Below, one piece after another: positions 1 through 7,316 of a stretch of DNA of 64,000 nt. Both the position numbers and the translations under genes were made by a program. Origin of the DNA: Chloroflexota bacterium (GTDB taxonomy: Bacteria; Chloroflexota; Limnocylindria; QHBO01); the NCBI GenBank assembly GCA_025699005.1, contig JAILWI010000001.1, positions 906,908 through 970,907 on the forward strand, in the 5' to 3' direction. The first letter of the stretch is position 1. The number at the start of each line of letters is the position of its first letter. The notes under the pieces are model-generated. The model searched no databases. It was not told where the DNA came from and worked only from the letters and a program-made list of their open reading frames with translations.

Positions 1-1964
1 TGTCACCGGCCGGCGACCGCGTGATCGTCAGCGTCGGGCGGCCCGCGCCGGATGCCAAGAAGATGCACTCCTCGCTGTGGGAGCTCGATCCGAGCGGCGA
101 CGAGCGTCCGCGGCGCCTCACTCGCTCGGCGCCCGGCGAGAGCTCGGCCGCCTTCGCGCGCGACGGCTCGATCCTGTTCACCAGCTCGCGCCCGGACCCG
201 GATCGAAAGCCCGACGAGACGGAGGACGACGAGCCGGCGGGGCTGTGGCTGCTCCCGGCGCAGGGCGGCGAGGCACGCCTCCTGGTCGCCCCGTCGGGCG
301 GCGTGGACGCCGTCGTGGCGGCGCGCGACGCGGACGTGGTCGTCTATGCCGCCTCGGTCTACCCCGGGTCTGCGGACGCGGCGGCCGACCGAGAACGGCA
401 CGAGGCCCGCAAGAAGGCCGGCGTCGAGGCGCTGCTGTTCGAGTCGTGGCCGATCCGGCACTGGGACGCGTTCCACGGGCCACGCGAGCGGCACCTGTTC
501 GCGGCGCCGATTCCCGGCGGCGAGGAACGCATCGGCGAGCCGGTCGACCTCACGCCGCAGGCGGGAACCAGGCTGACCGAGATGGACTTCGACGTGACGC
601 CCGACGGCGCGACCATCGTCAGCGGCTGGATGACGAGCGACGAGATCGGCCGCACCGATTTCGGACTGGTGGCCATCGATCGAGCGTCCGGCTCGCATCG
701 TCAGCTGACTCCCGACGACGCGTGGTACGAGGGGCCCGCCTGCTCACCGGACGGTCGGTGGGTGGCCTGCGTCCGCGCCGAGAAGGACGAGCCGGAACGG
801 ATCGGCGACCAGACCCTGTGGCTCATCGACCTGGCGACGGGGGAGGGACGCGACCTCACGCCCGACCTCGACGCGTGGCCGCAGCACCCGACCTGGTCGC
901 GCGACGGCGCAAGCATCTTCTTCACGACCGATCATCATGGAGCAGGTGCCTTGTACCGGCTGGATCTCGCGACCGGTGTCACGACGCTGCTCGCCGATGA
1001 CGGTGCCATCAGCGACGTGGCGCCCGACGCCGTCACCGGCCCGCTCGCGCTGCGCGCGTCGTACGCCGAGCCGCCGGTCCCGGTTCGGCTGCCGGCCGAG
1101 CCCGGTGGTGCGAGCCAGCGCATTCGCAGCTTCGCCGAGCTCGACGCCGATGTGCTGAACCTCCCCGGCCGCCTGGAGCGCCTGTCGGCGACGGCATCGG
1201 ACGGCCAGGAGATCGGCTCGTGGCTGTGCCTGCCGAAGGATGCGTCAGCCGATGCGCCGGTCCCGCTCGTCGTCTTCGTCCACGGCGGACCGGTCGGCAC
1301 GTGGAACACGTGGAGCTGGCGCTGGAATCCCCAGCTCCTGGCCGCGAGAGGCTACGCGGTGCTCATGCCCGACCCGGCGATCTCGACCGGCTACGGTCAT
1401 GCCTTCGTCCAGCGTGGGTGGGGCCGCTGGGGTGCCGAGCCCTACACCGATGTGATCGCCGCGGTGGACGGGGCGCTCGAGCGCCCGGAGCTCGACAGCG
1501 ACCGCACGGCACTCATGGGCGGCTCGTTCGGCGGCTACATGGCGAACTGGGTGGCCGGCAGCACGGACCGCTTCCGGGCGATCGTGACGCACGCCAGCCT
1601 CTGGGAGCTGCGTGGCTTCCATGGAACGACCGACTACGGGCCGGATTGGGAGCGCGAGTTCGGGGATCCGTACGCCGATCCGTCGGCCTACGAGCAGTGG
1701 TCGCCGCATCGCCTGCTTGCGAACATCCGCACGCCGATGCTCGTCGTCCACGGAGAACGTGACCTGCGGGTGCCGATCAGCGAGGCGCTGCGCCTCTGGA
1801 CCGACCTGCGCCGGCACGGGGTGCCGGGGCGCTTCCTCTACTTCCCCGATGAGAATCACTGGATCCTCAAGCCGCAGAACGCGCGCCTGTGGTACGAGAC
1901 CGTGTGGGCCTTCCTGGACGAGCATCTGCGCGGGGCGGAGTGGAGACGTCCCGCGCTCCTCTGA
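1..1964 (+). CDS. S9 family serine peptidase (acylaminoacyl/prolyl oligopeptidase type), 5' end outside window
   Basis: The protein cleaves short peptides or removes acylated N-terminal residues, as other S9 oligopeptidases do. The first two thirds is a beta-propeller with WD40/TolB-like repeats such as SPDGRWVACV and WSRDGASIFF. The last third is an alpha/beta hydrolase with the nucleophile in GGSFGGYMANW (Ser codon at 1524-1526), the Asp in VVHGERDLRVP and the His in FPDENHW. The frame is open to the left edge: the codons before the GTG at position 21 read SPAGDR, which is a normal S9 propeller start motif, so the gene most likely begins upstream of the window. No signal peptide can be judged because the N terminus is missing. 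Family assignment is secure; substrate is not known. Confidence 0.93.
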   Translation, partial: SPAGDRVIVSVGRPAPDAKKMHSSLWELDPSGDERPRRLTRSAPGESSAAFARDGSILFTSSRPDPDRKPDETEDDEPAGLWLLPAQGGEARLLVAPSGGVDAVVAARDADVVVYAASVYPGSADAAADRERHEARKKAGVEALLFESWPIRHWDAFHGPRERHLFAAPIPGGEERIGEPVDLTPQAGTRLTEMDFDVTPDGATIVSGWMTSDEIGRTDFGLVAIDRASGSHRQLTPDDAWYEGPACSPDGRWVACVRAEKDEPERIGDQTLWLIDLATGEGRDLTPDLDAWPQHPTWSRDGASIFFTTDHHGAGALYRLDLATGVTTLLADDGAISDVAPDAVTGPLALRASYAEPPVPVRLPAEPGGASQRIRSFAELDADVLNLPGRLERLSATASDGQEIGSWLCLPKDASADAPVPLVVFVHGGPVGTWNTWSWRWNPQLLAARGYAVLMPDPAISTGYGHAFVQRGWGRWGAEPYTDVIAAVDGALERPELDSDRTALMGGSFGGYMANWVAGSTDRFRAIVTHASLWELRGFHGTTDYGPDWEREFGDPYADPSAYEQWSPHRLLANIRTPMLVVHGERDLRVPISEALRLWTDLRRHGVPGRFLYFPDENHWILKPQNARLWYETVWAFLDEHLRGAEWRRPALL

Positions 1965-1998
1965 CCGGCGCGGCATGCGAGGTGCATGAGGCCCGGAC

Positions 1999-2097
1999 AT
2001 GTTCACCCTGATTCGCCGGTTCCTCGTGGGCTGGTTGCTCGTGCGGCTGCTCCGCCGCTTCGCTCAGCGATCGACCCGCGGCAGCTCCCGGCGCTGA
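1999..2097 (+). CDS. Putative 32-residue membrane-associated micropeptide
   Basis: A short frame lies between the S9 peptidase and the convergent desaturase gene. It encodes MFTLIRRFLVGWLLVRLLRR followed by a Ser/Arg-rich tail ending in two arginines. The first 20 residues form an amphipathic or membrane helix flanked by arginines. A GAGG-like purine stretch lies about 8-12 bases upstream. Tiny proteins of this make-up (Leu/Trp helix plus basic tail) are often seen in high-GC bacteria, but I cannot name a family. It could be a chance frame in GC-rich DNA; the coherent hydrophobic/basic pattern is the only argument for it. Confidence 0.4.
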   Translation: MFTLIRRFLVGWLLVRLLRRFAQRSTRGSSRR

Positions 2098-2129
2098 CCC
2101 CCGGGCGTGAGCGTCGCGCGTGACGCTCG

Positions 2130-3068
2130 TCAGCCCGCTCGAGCGGCCTCGCGCTCCAGGATCAGGGCCCGCTTGGCCTCGAAGCGTGATGCCTGCGCGT
2201 CGAGGTCGGTGAGGAACGCTCGCAGCTCGTTCCGGCGGACCTCGGCCGAGGGATCGAGATTCTCGAGCTCGAACACGCCCCAATGCGTGAGGAGCGGCCA
2301 CACGACGTCGTCGTGATGGACGCGAAGGTCGTAGATTCCGGCCTTCGCCATCTGCGCCGCCTTGCGGGTGAAGTTCACCATGCCGTAGCCGGGCATCTCG
2401 AAGTCCATGATCTCGTCGGCGATCGCGTGGACCGCGGCCGAGGGATCGACCTTCATCGCCTCGGAGAGCATGTCGCGGTAGAAGACCATGTGGAGGTTCT
2501 CGTCCGCCGCGATCCGGGCCATGATCTTGTCGGCGACCGGGTCCGACGAATAGCGACCGGTGTTTCGGTGGCTGATGCGCGTCGCGAGCTCCTGGAAGGC
2601 AACGTAGGCGAGGCCGCGGAGGACATTGCCGCCGTCATCGTGGTTGTAGGCGGTCTGGAGCTGGTTCATGCGGCCGCGCTCGAGGGCCACCGGGTCGATG
2701 TTGCGGGTCACGACGAGGTAGTCGCGCAGCACGATGCCGTGGCGCCCCTCCTCGGCGGTCCAGCGATTGACCCAGTTGATCCACGCCCCGTCGCCCTTGC
2801 CGAACATCCGGTGGATCTCGCGGTGGTAGCTCGGCAGGTTGTCCTCGGTCAGCAGGTTGACCTCGAAGGCGATCTGCGCGACGCCGCTGATCCTCGGCTG
2901 GTCGGGCGTCCATGGCTCCTTGTCGAAGTCACGGCCGAGCGAGTAGGGGATGTAGTCGTGCGGGAACCATTCCTTGGCCATGCCGAGGTGACGGTTGAGG
3001 AAGGCCTCCGCGGCAGGCTCGAGCTCGGTGAGGAGATCGCGGGGCGGAGAGAAGGTCGGTGTCGCCAT
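2130..3068 (-). CDS. Acyl-ACP desaturase (soluble di-iron, stearoyl-ACP desaturase family)
   Basis: This soluble di-iron enzyme puts a cis double bond into acyl-ACP chains, so it controls membrane lipid unsaturation. The 312-residue protein shows both iron-binding helices pairs: the EEGRH motif near residue 110 and DENLHM near residue 195, each giving the E-E-x-x-H pattern. The length fits the bacterial DesA-like branch. The start was set at ATG 3066-3068 (MATPTF), 11 codons inside the longest frame, because GGAGCA lies about 5 bases upstream. An unusually AT-rich patch at about 3117-3143 (minus strand TATGAATACT) is a plausible promoter. No ferredoxin or reductase partner is adjacent. Confidence 0.9.
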   Translation of the reverse strand: MATPTFSPPRDLLTELEPAAEAFLNRHLGMAKEWFPHDYIPYSLGRDFDKEPWTPDQPRISGVAQIAFEVNLLTEDNLPSYHREIHRMFGKGDGAWINWVNRWTAEEGRHGIVLRDYLVVTRNIDPVALERGRMNQLQTAYNHDDGGNVLRGLAYVAFQELATRISHRNTGRYSSDPVADKIMARIAADENLHMVFYRDMLSEAMKVDPSAAVHAIADEIMDFEMPGYGMVNFTRKAAQMAKAGIYDLRVHHDDVVWPLLTHWGVFELENLDPSAEVRRNELRAFLTDLDAQASRFEAKRALILEREAARAG

Positions 3069-3174
3069 GGGTGCTCCGGTTACAAGGGGAGCGCACCGCA
3101 CGGAGACGACGCGCCAGTATTCATACGTTGAATCCCAATGTTCGCATGAATCGGGCCAATCGGCCGATCACGGC

Positions 3175-3603
3175 TCAGGCCCGTCGCTCGTCCTCGCCTT
3201 CGATGCCTCGCGCCTCGAGCGCGCGTGCCAGTCCGTCGACGTTGTCGACGGTGACGGTCAGCGACTCCAGCTTCCCGCCCCGGACGTAGCGAGCCGGCGG
3301 CCATTCGCGAAAGCAGACGCACACCCCGCCGTGCGGGCTCGTGCCGAATGTGAAGCCCCGGTCGGCGCCCGAGCCGCGCGGACCGATGGCGCGCCAGAAG
3401 CGGTACGGCCCGGTGAGCCGGTAGCCGGAGATGTTCGCGATCGACGTCTCGACCGTGAATGGGCCGAATCGCGCCAGGAATCGGTCATCGGGGGTCAGCT
3501 CGACCTCGGCGGCGCCGGGACGCACGCCGATGAGCCGCAGAAGCCAGCGCCACGGTCGGGTTGCTCGCAGCGGGAAGGTTTCGGCCGACGAGGCCGGGGA
3601 CAT
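3175..3603 (-). CDS. Conserved hypothetical protein, 142 aa, coupled to the glutamate dehydrogenase paralogue
   Basis: I do not know the function. The protein carries a block with RFGPFTVETSIANISGYR, TGPYRFWRAIG, DRGFTFGTSPHGGVCV and a short C-terminal LTVTVDNVDGLARAL segment; the same order of motifs occurs in conserved hypothetical proteins of actinobacteria, as I recall. There is no signal peptide and no clear membrane segment. The start ATG (3601-3603) overlaps the stop of the upstream dehydrogenase by one base (TGATG), so the two genes are almost surely translated together. The longer frame reaching back to 3798 was not used, since it lies inside the dehydrogenase gene and has unnatural composition. 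Confidence 0.75.
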   Translation of the reverse strand: MSPASSAETFPLRATRPWRWLLRLIGVRPGAAEVELTPDDRFLARFGPFTVETSIANISGYRLTGPYRFWRAIGPRGSGADRGFTFGTSPHGGVCVCFREWPPARYVRGGKLESLTVTVDNVDGLARALEARGIEGEDERRA

Positions 3604-4862
3604 CAGGGGTAGAGGCCGCGGAGGGAGGTCGCCTCCGCAACGCGGGCCACGGCGACCATCATCGCCGCCGATCGCAGGTCGACCTTCTCGCTGTCGGCCA
3701 TGGCGCGGACGCCGGCCATGGCCTCGTCCATGACCCGATCGAGCTGTGCCGTGATCTCCTCGTCCGACCAGAAGAACGCCTGCATGTCCTGGACCCACTC
3801 GAAGTAGCCGAGGACCGTGCCGCCGGACGTGCAGATGATGTCGGGGATCACCGTGACGCCACGGTCCGCGAGGACGTCATCGGCGGCCGGCGTCACCCCG
3901 CCGTTCGCTACCTCCGCCACCAGGCGGGCGCCGAGAGCCGGCGCCCGGGTTTCCGTGATCTGTCCCTGGAGGCCGGCCAGGGCGAGAACGTCGCACTCGA
4001 TGGCGAACAGCTCGTCCATCGTGATCGACTCGGTCTCGGGAAGCTCGCGGATCGCATCCCGCTCCCGCATCCAGCGGATGGCGGCCCGGACGTCGATCCC
4101 GCTCGGGTTGTGGACCGCGTCCTCGTCGTCGCCGATGCCCACCACGATCGCGCCGGCCGCGCCGAGCTCCTCGGCGAGCGTCATCCCCACCCGGCCGAAG
4201 CCCTGGATGACGACGCGAGCTCCGTCGAGCGATTCGTTCGCCGATGCGATGCATCGCATCGCGCCGCGGGCCGTGGCGCTGCGACGGCCACGCGTCCCGC
4301 CGACCGCCATCGGCTTGCCGATGACCGATGCAGCCACGGTGTGACCGCGATGCATCGAGAGGGTGTCCATGAGCCACGCCATCGTCTGGGAGCCCGTGTT
4401 CACGTCGGGCGACGGGATGTCGCTGGCGGGGCCGAGGAGGGGAGCGATCTCGGTCGCGTATCGACGCGTCAGACCCTGGCGCTCGAGCTCGCTCAGTCGG
4501 CGTGGGTTGACCCGCACCCCGCCCGCCGCGCCGCCGAATGGAATCTGGACGAGCGCGGCCTTCCAGGAGTTGAGCATGGCGAGCGCGCGGACCTCGTCGA
4601 GGTCCAGGTTCGGAACGTACCGAACGCCGCCGGAGACCGGACCGCGGTTCACGTTGTGATGGACCCGGTAGCCGGTGTACACCTCGACCCGGCCGTCCTC
4701 GTGGGTGACTGGGAAGTTCACGGTCAGCTCGCGCTTCGGCACGCGAAGCACCCGATGCATTCCCTCGTCGAGGTGGAGCCGTTCCGCCGCCGCGTCGAGC
4801 TCCGCCTGCGTGCTCGTCCAGATGCTGCTGGCGCGTGGAGCGCCGGGCTTCGAGGTCGCCAT
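3603..4862 (-). CDS. Glu/Leu/Phe/Val dehydrogenase paralogue lacking key lysines
   Basis: The 419-residue protein has the full fold of hexameric glutamate dehydrogenases: an N-terminal substrate domain and a C-terminal Rossmann domain with VVIQGFGRVGM. Two of the three conserved active-site lysines are gone. The GPxKGG lysine is Ser77 (GPVSGGVRY) and the catalytic GGAKGG lysine is Ala113 (PFGGAAGGV), while Lys101 (SWKAALV) and the DIPSPDVNT aspartate remain. The C-terminal NAGGVTVSYFEW motif is also altered to SGGTVLGYFEW. By family knowledge it should not run the normal reaction; it may be a regulatory partner of the intact paralogue at 30955-32223, or use another substrate. A -10-like TAGGCT ends 6 bases before the ATG. 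Confidence 0.92.
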   Translation of the reverse strand: MATSKPGAPRASSIWTSTQAELDAAAERLHLDEGMHRVLRVPKRELTVNFPVTHEDGRVEVYTGYRVHHNVNRGPVSGGVRYVPNLDLDEVRALAMLNSWKAALVQIPFGGAAGGVRVNPRRLSELERQGLTRRYATEIAPLLGPASDIPSPDVNTGSQTMAWLMDTLSMHRGHTVAASVIGKPMAVGGTRGRRSATARGAMRCIASANESLDGARVVIQGFGRVGMTLAEELGAAGAIVVGIGDDEDAVHNPSGIDVRAAIRWMRERDAIRELPETESITMDELFAIECDVLALAGLQGQITETRAPALGARLVAEVANGGVTPAADDVLADRGVTVIPDIICTSGGTVLGYFEWVQDMQAFFWSDEEITAQLDRVMDEAMAGVRAMADSEKVDLRSAAMMVAVARVAEATSLRGLYP

Positions 4863-4868
4863 CGGTCC

Positions 4869-4874
4869 AGCCTA
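4869..4874 (-). promoter_or_regulatory. -10 hexamer TAGGCT, leaderless start
   Basis: On the minus strand TAGGCT is followed by six bases and the ATG of the dehydrogenase paralogue at 4862. The spacing puts the transcription start at or next to the A of the start codon. Confidence 0.4.
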
Positions 4875-4985
4875 GCGTGCGCCGACAACCCGCGCGGTGG
4901 CACCATGCACGCCACACCCACCCGGGTGCGCCGGCGGTCCATCACCCCACCGATCGGCGCACGACATCCGAGAGGAGGAACGCCG

Positions 4986-5924
4986 ATGGCGCCCCGCGTC
5001 ATGACCGTCTCCGGACCGATCCCGCCCGACAAGCTCGGCTTCACCCTGCCGCACGAGCACCTCGGCATCAGCCTGTGGCACATCGCCAACCGCTGGGACT
5101 ACTGGGAGCTCACCCCCGATGACGAGATCATCGGCGAGGAGCTCCGCGAGTTCCGGCGCCGCGGCGGCGGAACGCTGGTGGATCTGACCCTTCCCGGAGT
5201 CGGGCGCGACCCGGATCGGCTGCGACGCCTGGCGAGCACCTCGGGGCTGAACATCGTGATGGGCAGCGGCTGGTACCGGGAGGCGTATTACCCCGCGGAG
5301 CTCCTCGTGGATCGGCGCAGCGTTGACGACCTGGCGGCGGAGATCGTCTCCGAGTTCGAGCACGGCGTCGCCGGCAGCGGCATCCGGCCCGGAATCATCG
5401 GCGAGATCGGCACCGACAAGCCGTGGGTCAGCGCGCGCGAGGAGCGCGTCCATCGGGCCGCGGCGCGTGCCTCGAAGGCGACCGGCATGGCCATCACGAC
5501 GCACGGCGTGCAGTCCGATGTCGGGCTGGCTCAGCTCCGGATCTTCACCGAGGAGGGCGTCGATCCGGCCCGCGTCGTCATCGGCCATGCCGATTCGCAC
5601 CACGACATCGACTTCTACCTCGAGGTCCTCGACGCCGGGGCCAACCTTCAGTTCGACTTCCTGGGGCACCGGTTCGCGACGGAGGAGGCGCTCGAGCCGC
5701 GGCTGGTCGAGACCATCGTCGAGCTGCTCGAGCGCGGCTACGGACCGCAGATCCTGCTGAGCCAGGACGTGTGCCACAACCGGCAGCTGAAGGCGAACGG
5801 CGGGTTCGGGTACGTCTACCTCCAGCAGCACTTCCTGCCGACGCTTCGAACGGCGGCCGTCGGAGAGGGCGAGATCCACCAGATGACGTTCGAGAACCCG
5901 GCGCGGATCCTGACGATTCCCTAG
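4986..5924 (+). CDS. Phosphotriesterase-family metal-dependent hydrolase
   Basis: This is an amidohydrolase-superfamily TIM barrel of the phosphotriesterase/PTER/Php group. Metal ligands are visible as HEH in LPHEHLGI (about residue 20), His in ITTHGVQ, His in IGHADSHHD and Asp in LSQDVCHN. The bridging position reads GEIG, so a glutamate probably replaces the carboxylated lysine, as in E. coli Php. Members of the family hydrolyse lactones or phosphoesters; the substrate here cannot be read. The start ATG is preceded by a strong AGGAGG at about 4973-4978. The stop TAG is followed directly by the ATG of the next gene. Confidence 0.9.
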   Translation: MAPRVMTVSGPIPPDKLGFTLPHEHLGISLWHIANRWDYWELTPDDEIIGEELREFRRRGGGTLVDLTLPGVGRDPDRLRRLASTSGLNIVMGSGWYREAYYPAELLVDRRSVDDLAAEIVSEFEHGVAGSGIRPGIIGEIGTDKPWVSAREERVHRAAARASKATGMAITTHGVQSDVGLAQLRIFTEEGVDPARVVIGHADSHHDIDFYLEVLDAGANLQFDFLGHRFATEEALEPRLVETIVELLERGYGPQILLSQDVCHNRQLKANGGFGYVYLQQHFLPTLRTAAVGEGEIHQMTFENPARILTIP

Positions 5925-6956
5925 ATGCGCGACCCGATCGCCGATCTCCAGCGGATCGCGTTCCTGCTCGAGTCGGCTCAGGAGCCGAGCTACCGGGTGC
6001 GGGCCTTCCGCAGCGCCGCCTCCACCCTCGGCAGGATGGAATCGGGCGAGCTCGCCCGTCGGGCGGGTGCGGGGACCCTGCGCGAGCTGCCCGGGATCGG
6101 TGAGGTGACGGAGCGGACGATCCTCGAGAGCCTGCGCGGCGAGGAGCCCGTCTACCTGCGCCGGCTCGAGTCCACCGAGGGGCGGCCGATGGCGGAGGGT
6201 GCCGCCGAGCTTCGCGCCGCGCTCCGCGGTGACTGCCACGTCCACACCGAAGCGTCGGATGGCAGCGCCCCCATCCGGGAGATGGCCGAGGTGGCCATCG
6301 AGCTCGGCCATGCGTACGCGGTCATCACCGACCACTCGCCGCGGTTGACGGTCGCCAACGGGCTCTCGCCCCAGCGTCTGCTGGCCCAGCTGGACGAGAT
6401 CGAGCGGCTCAACGCCGAGCTGGCGCCCTTCCGAATCCTCACGGGCGTCGAGGTCGACATCAACGAGGACGGCTCGCTCGACCAGGAGCCGGAGCTCCTC
6501 TCTCGGCTGGACGTCGTCGTCGGCAGCGTGCACTCCGCGCTGCGTTCCGAGGCTCGGGCGATGACCGTGCGGATGGTCACCGCGCTCGCGAACCCGCATC
6601 TCGACATCCTCGGGCACTGCACCGGGCGCATGGTGACCGGCAAGCGCAAGCGCCCGGAGTCCGCGTTCGATCCCGAGATCGTCTTCGCCGCCGCGGCCCG
6701 CTTCGACAAGGCAATCGAGATCAACTCGCGCCCGGAGCGTCTGGACCCGCCGAAGCGCCTGCTGCGCATGGCGATCGAGAGCGGCTGCAGGGTGGCGATC
6801 GATTCCGACGCCCATGCGCCGGGCCAGATGGCGTGGCTCGTGAACGGCTGCGAACGGGCGTTCCTCACCGGCGCGACCGCGCCGATGATCGTCAACACCC
6901 TCGACGTCGACGCGCTCCTCGAGTGGACGGCATCGCACGAGCGTCCGGCGAGCTAG
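5925..6956 (+). CDS. Helix-hairpin-helix plus PHP domain protein (PolX-like without polymerase domain)
   Basis: Residues 1-85 match the N-terminal helical and HhH part of DNA polymerase X (YRVRAFRSAAS, LRELPGIGEVTERTI). Residues about 100-335 form a complete PHP phosphoesterase domain with DCHVHTEASDG, ITDHS, GVEVDI, GSVHSA, ILGHCTGR, EINSRPERLDPP and AIDSDAHAPGQM, so all expected metal ligands are present. The nucleotidyl-transferase palm that normally lies between the two parts is absent. Family knowledge suggests metal-dependent phosphoesterase or 3'-5' exonuclease action on DNA; no polymerase activity is expected. The ATG follows the upstream stop directly, implying one operon. Confidence 0.88.
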   Translation: MRDPIADLQRIAFLLESAQEPSYRVRAFRSAASTLGRMESGELARRAGAGTLRELPGIGEVTERTILESLRGEEPVYLRRLESTEGRPMAEGAAELRAALRGDCHVHTEASDGSAPIREMAEVAIELGHAYAVITDHSPRLTVANGLSPQRLLAQLDEIERLNAELAPFRILTGVEVDINEDGSLDQEPELLSRLDVVVGSVHSALRSEARAMTVRMVTALANPHLDILGHCTGRMVTGKRKRPESAFDPEIVFAAAARFDKAIEINSRPERLDPPKRLLRMAIESGCRVAIDSDAHAPGQMAWLVNGCERAFLTGATAPMIVNTLDVDALLEWTASHERPAS

Positions 6957-7066
6957 GGGAGCGTCGCGCTCGGGCAGGGTGCACCTGACGTGGTTGGCGC
7001 GGGACCTGCATCGGCGAGGTCGGGCGCATACTGGTCGCCCACCCACCGCAAGGAGAACGCACCGAT

Positions 7067-7267
7067 ATGTCCGTCGCCAAGGTCACCGAACTGTCCTGCA
7101 CGTCCACCGAGAGCTTCGAGGACGCCATCCGCCAGGGCGTCGAGCGAGCGAGCAAGACGCTCCGGGGCGTCACGAGCGCCTGGGTCAAGGAGCAGCGCGT
7201 GAACGTCCGAGATGGCGCGATCGAGTTCCAGGCCAACATCCTCGTGACGTTCGTCCTCGACGACTGA
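7067..7267 (+). CDS. Dodecin family flavin-storage protein
   Basis: Dodecins are small dodecameric proteins that bind and buffer flavins in the cytosol. The 66-residue protein has the standard pattern: VAKVTELSCTSTESFEDAI, a central helix, then RGVTSAWVKEQRV with the flavin-stacking Trp, and a final strand. Length matches the family exactly. A clear AAGGAGAA ribosome binding site lies at about 7050-7056 and a CATACT box at 7027-7032 could be the -10, so this gene has a normal leader, unlike many neighbours. Confidence 0.95.
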   Translation: MSVAKVTELSCTSTESFEDAIRQGVERASKTLRGVTSAWVKEQRVNVRDGAIEFQANILVTFVLDD

Positions 7268-7278
7268 CCAAACTCAAG

Positions 7279-7316
7279 GAGGGCTCGCCGACCTCGGCGG
7301 GTGGTGCTCAGCCCTC
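7279..7316. terminator. Hairpin between convergent genes
   Basis: GAGGGCT (7279-7285) pairs with AGCCCTC (7310-7316), and inside it CGCCGA (7286-7291) pairs with TCGGCG (7294-7299). It lies between the dodecin stop and the convergent gene's stop at 7308 and could end transcription from both sides; there is no T-run. Confidence 0.4.

Noticed and set aside
4872..7046. 724-residue minus-strand frame opposite the phosphotriesterase and PHP genes
   Set aside because: Shadow frame; the plus-strand proteins have complete catalytic motifs.
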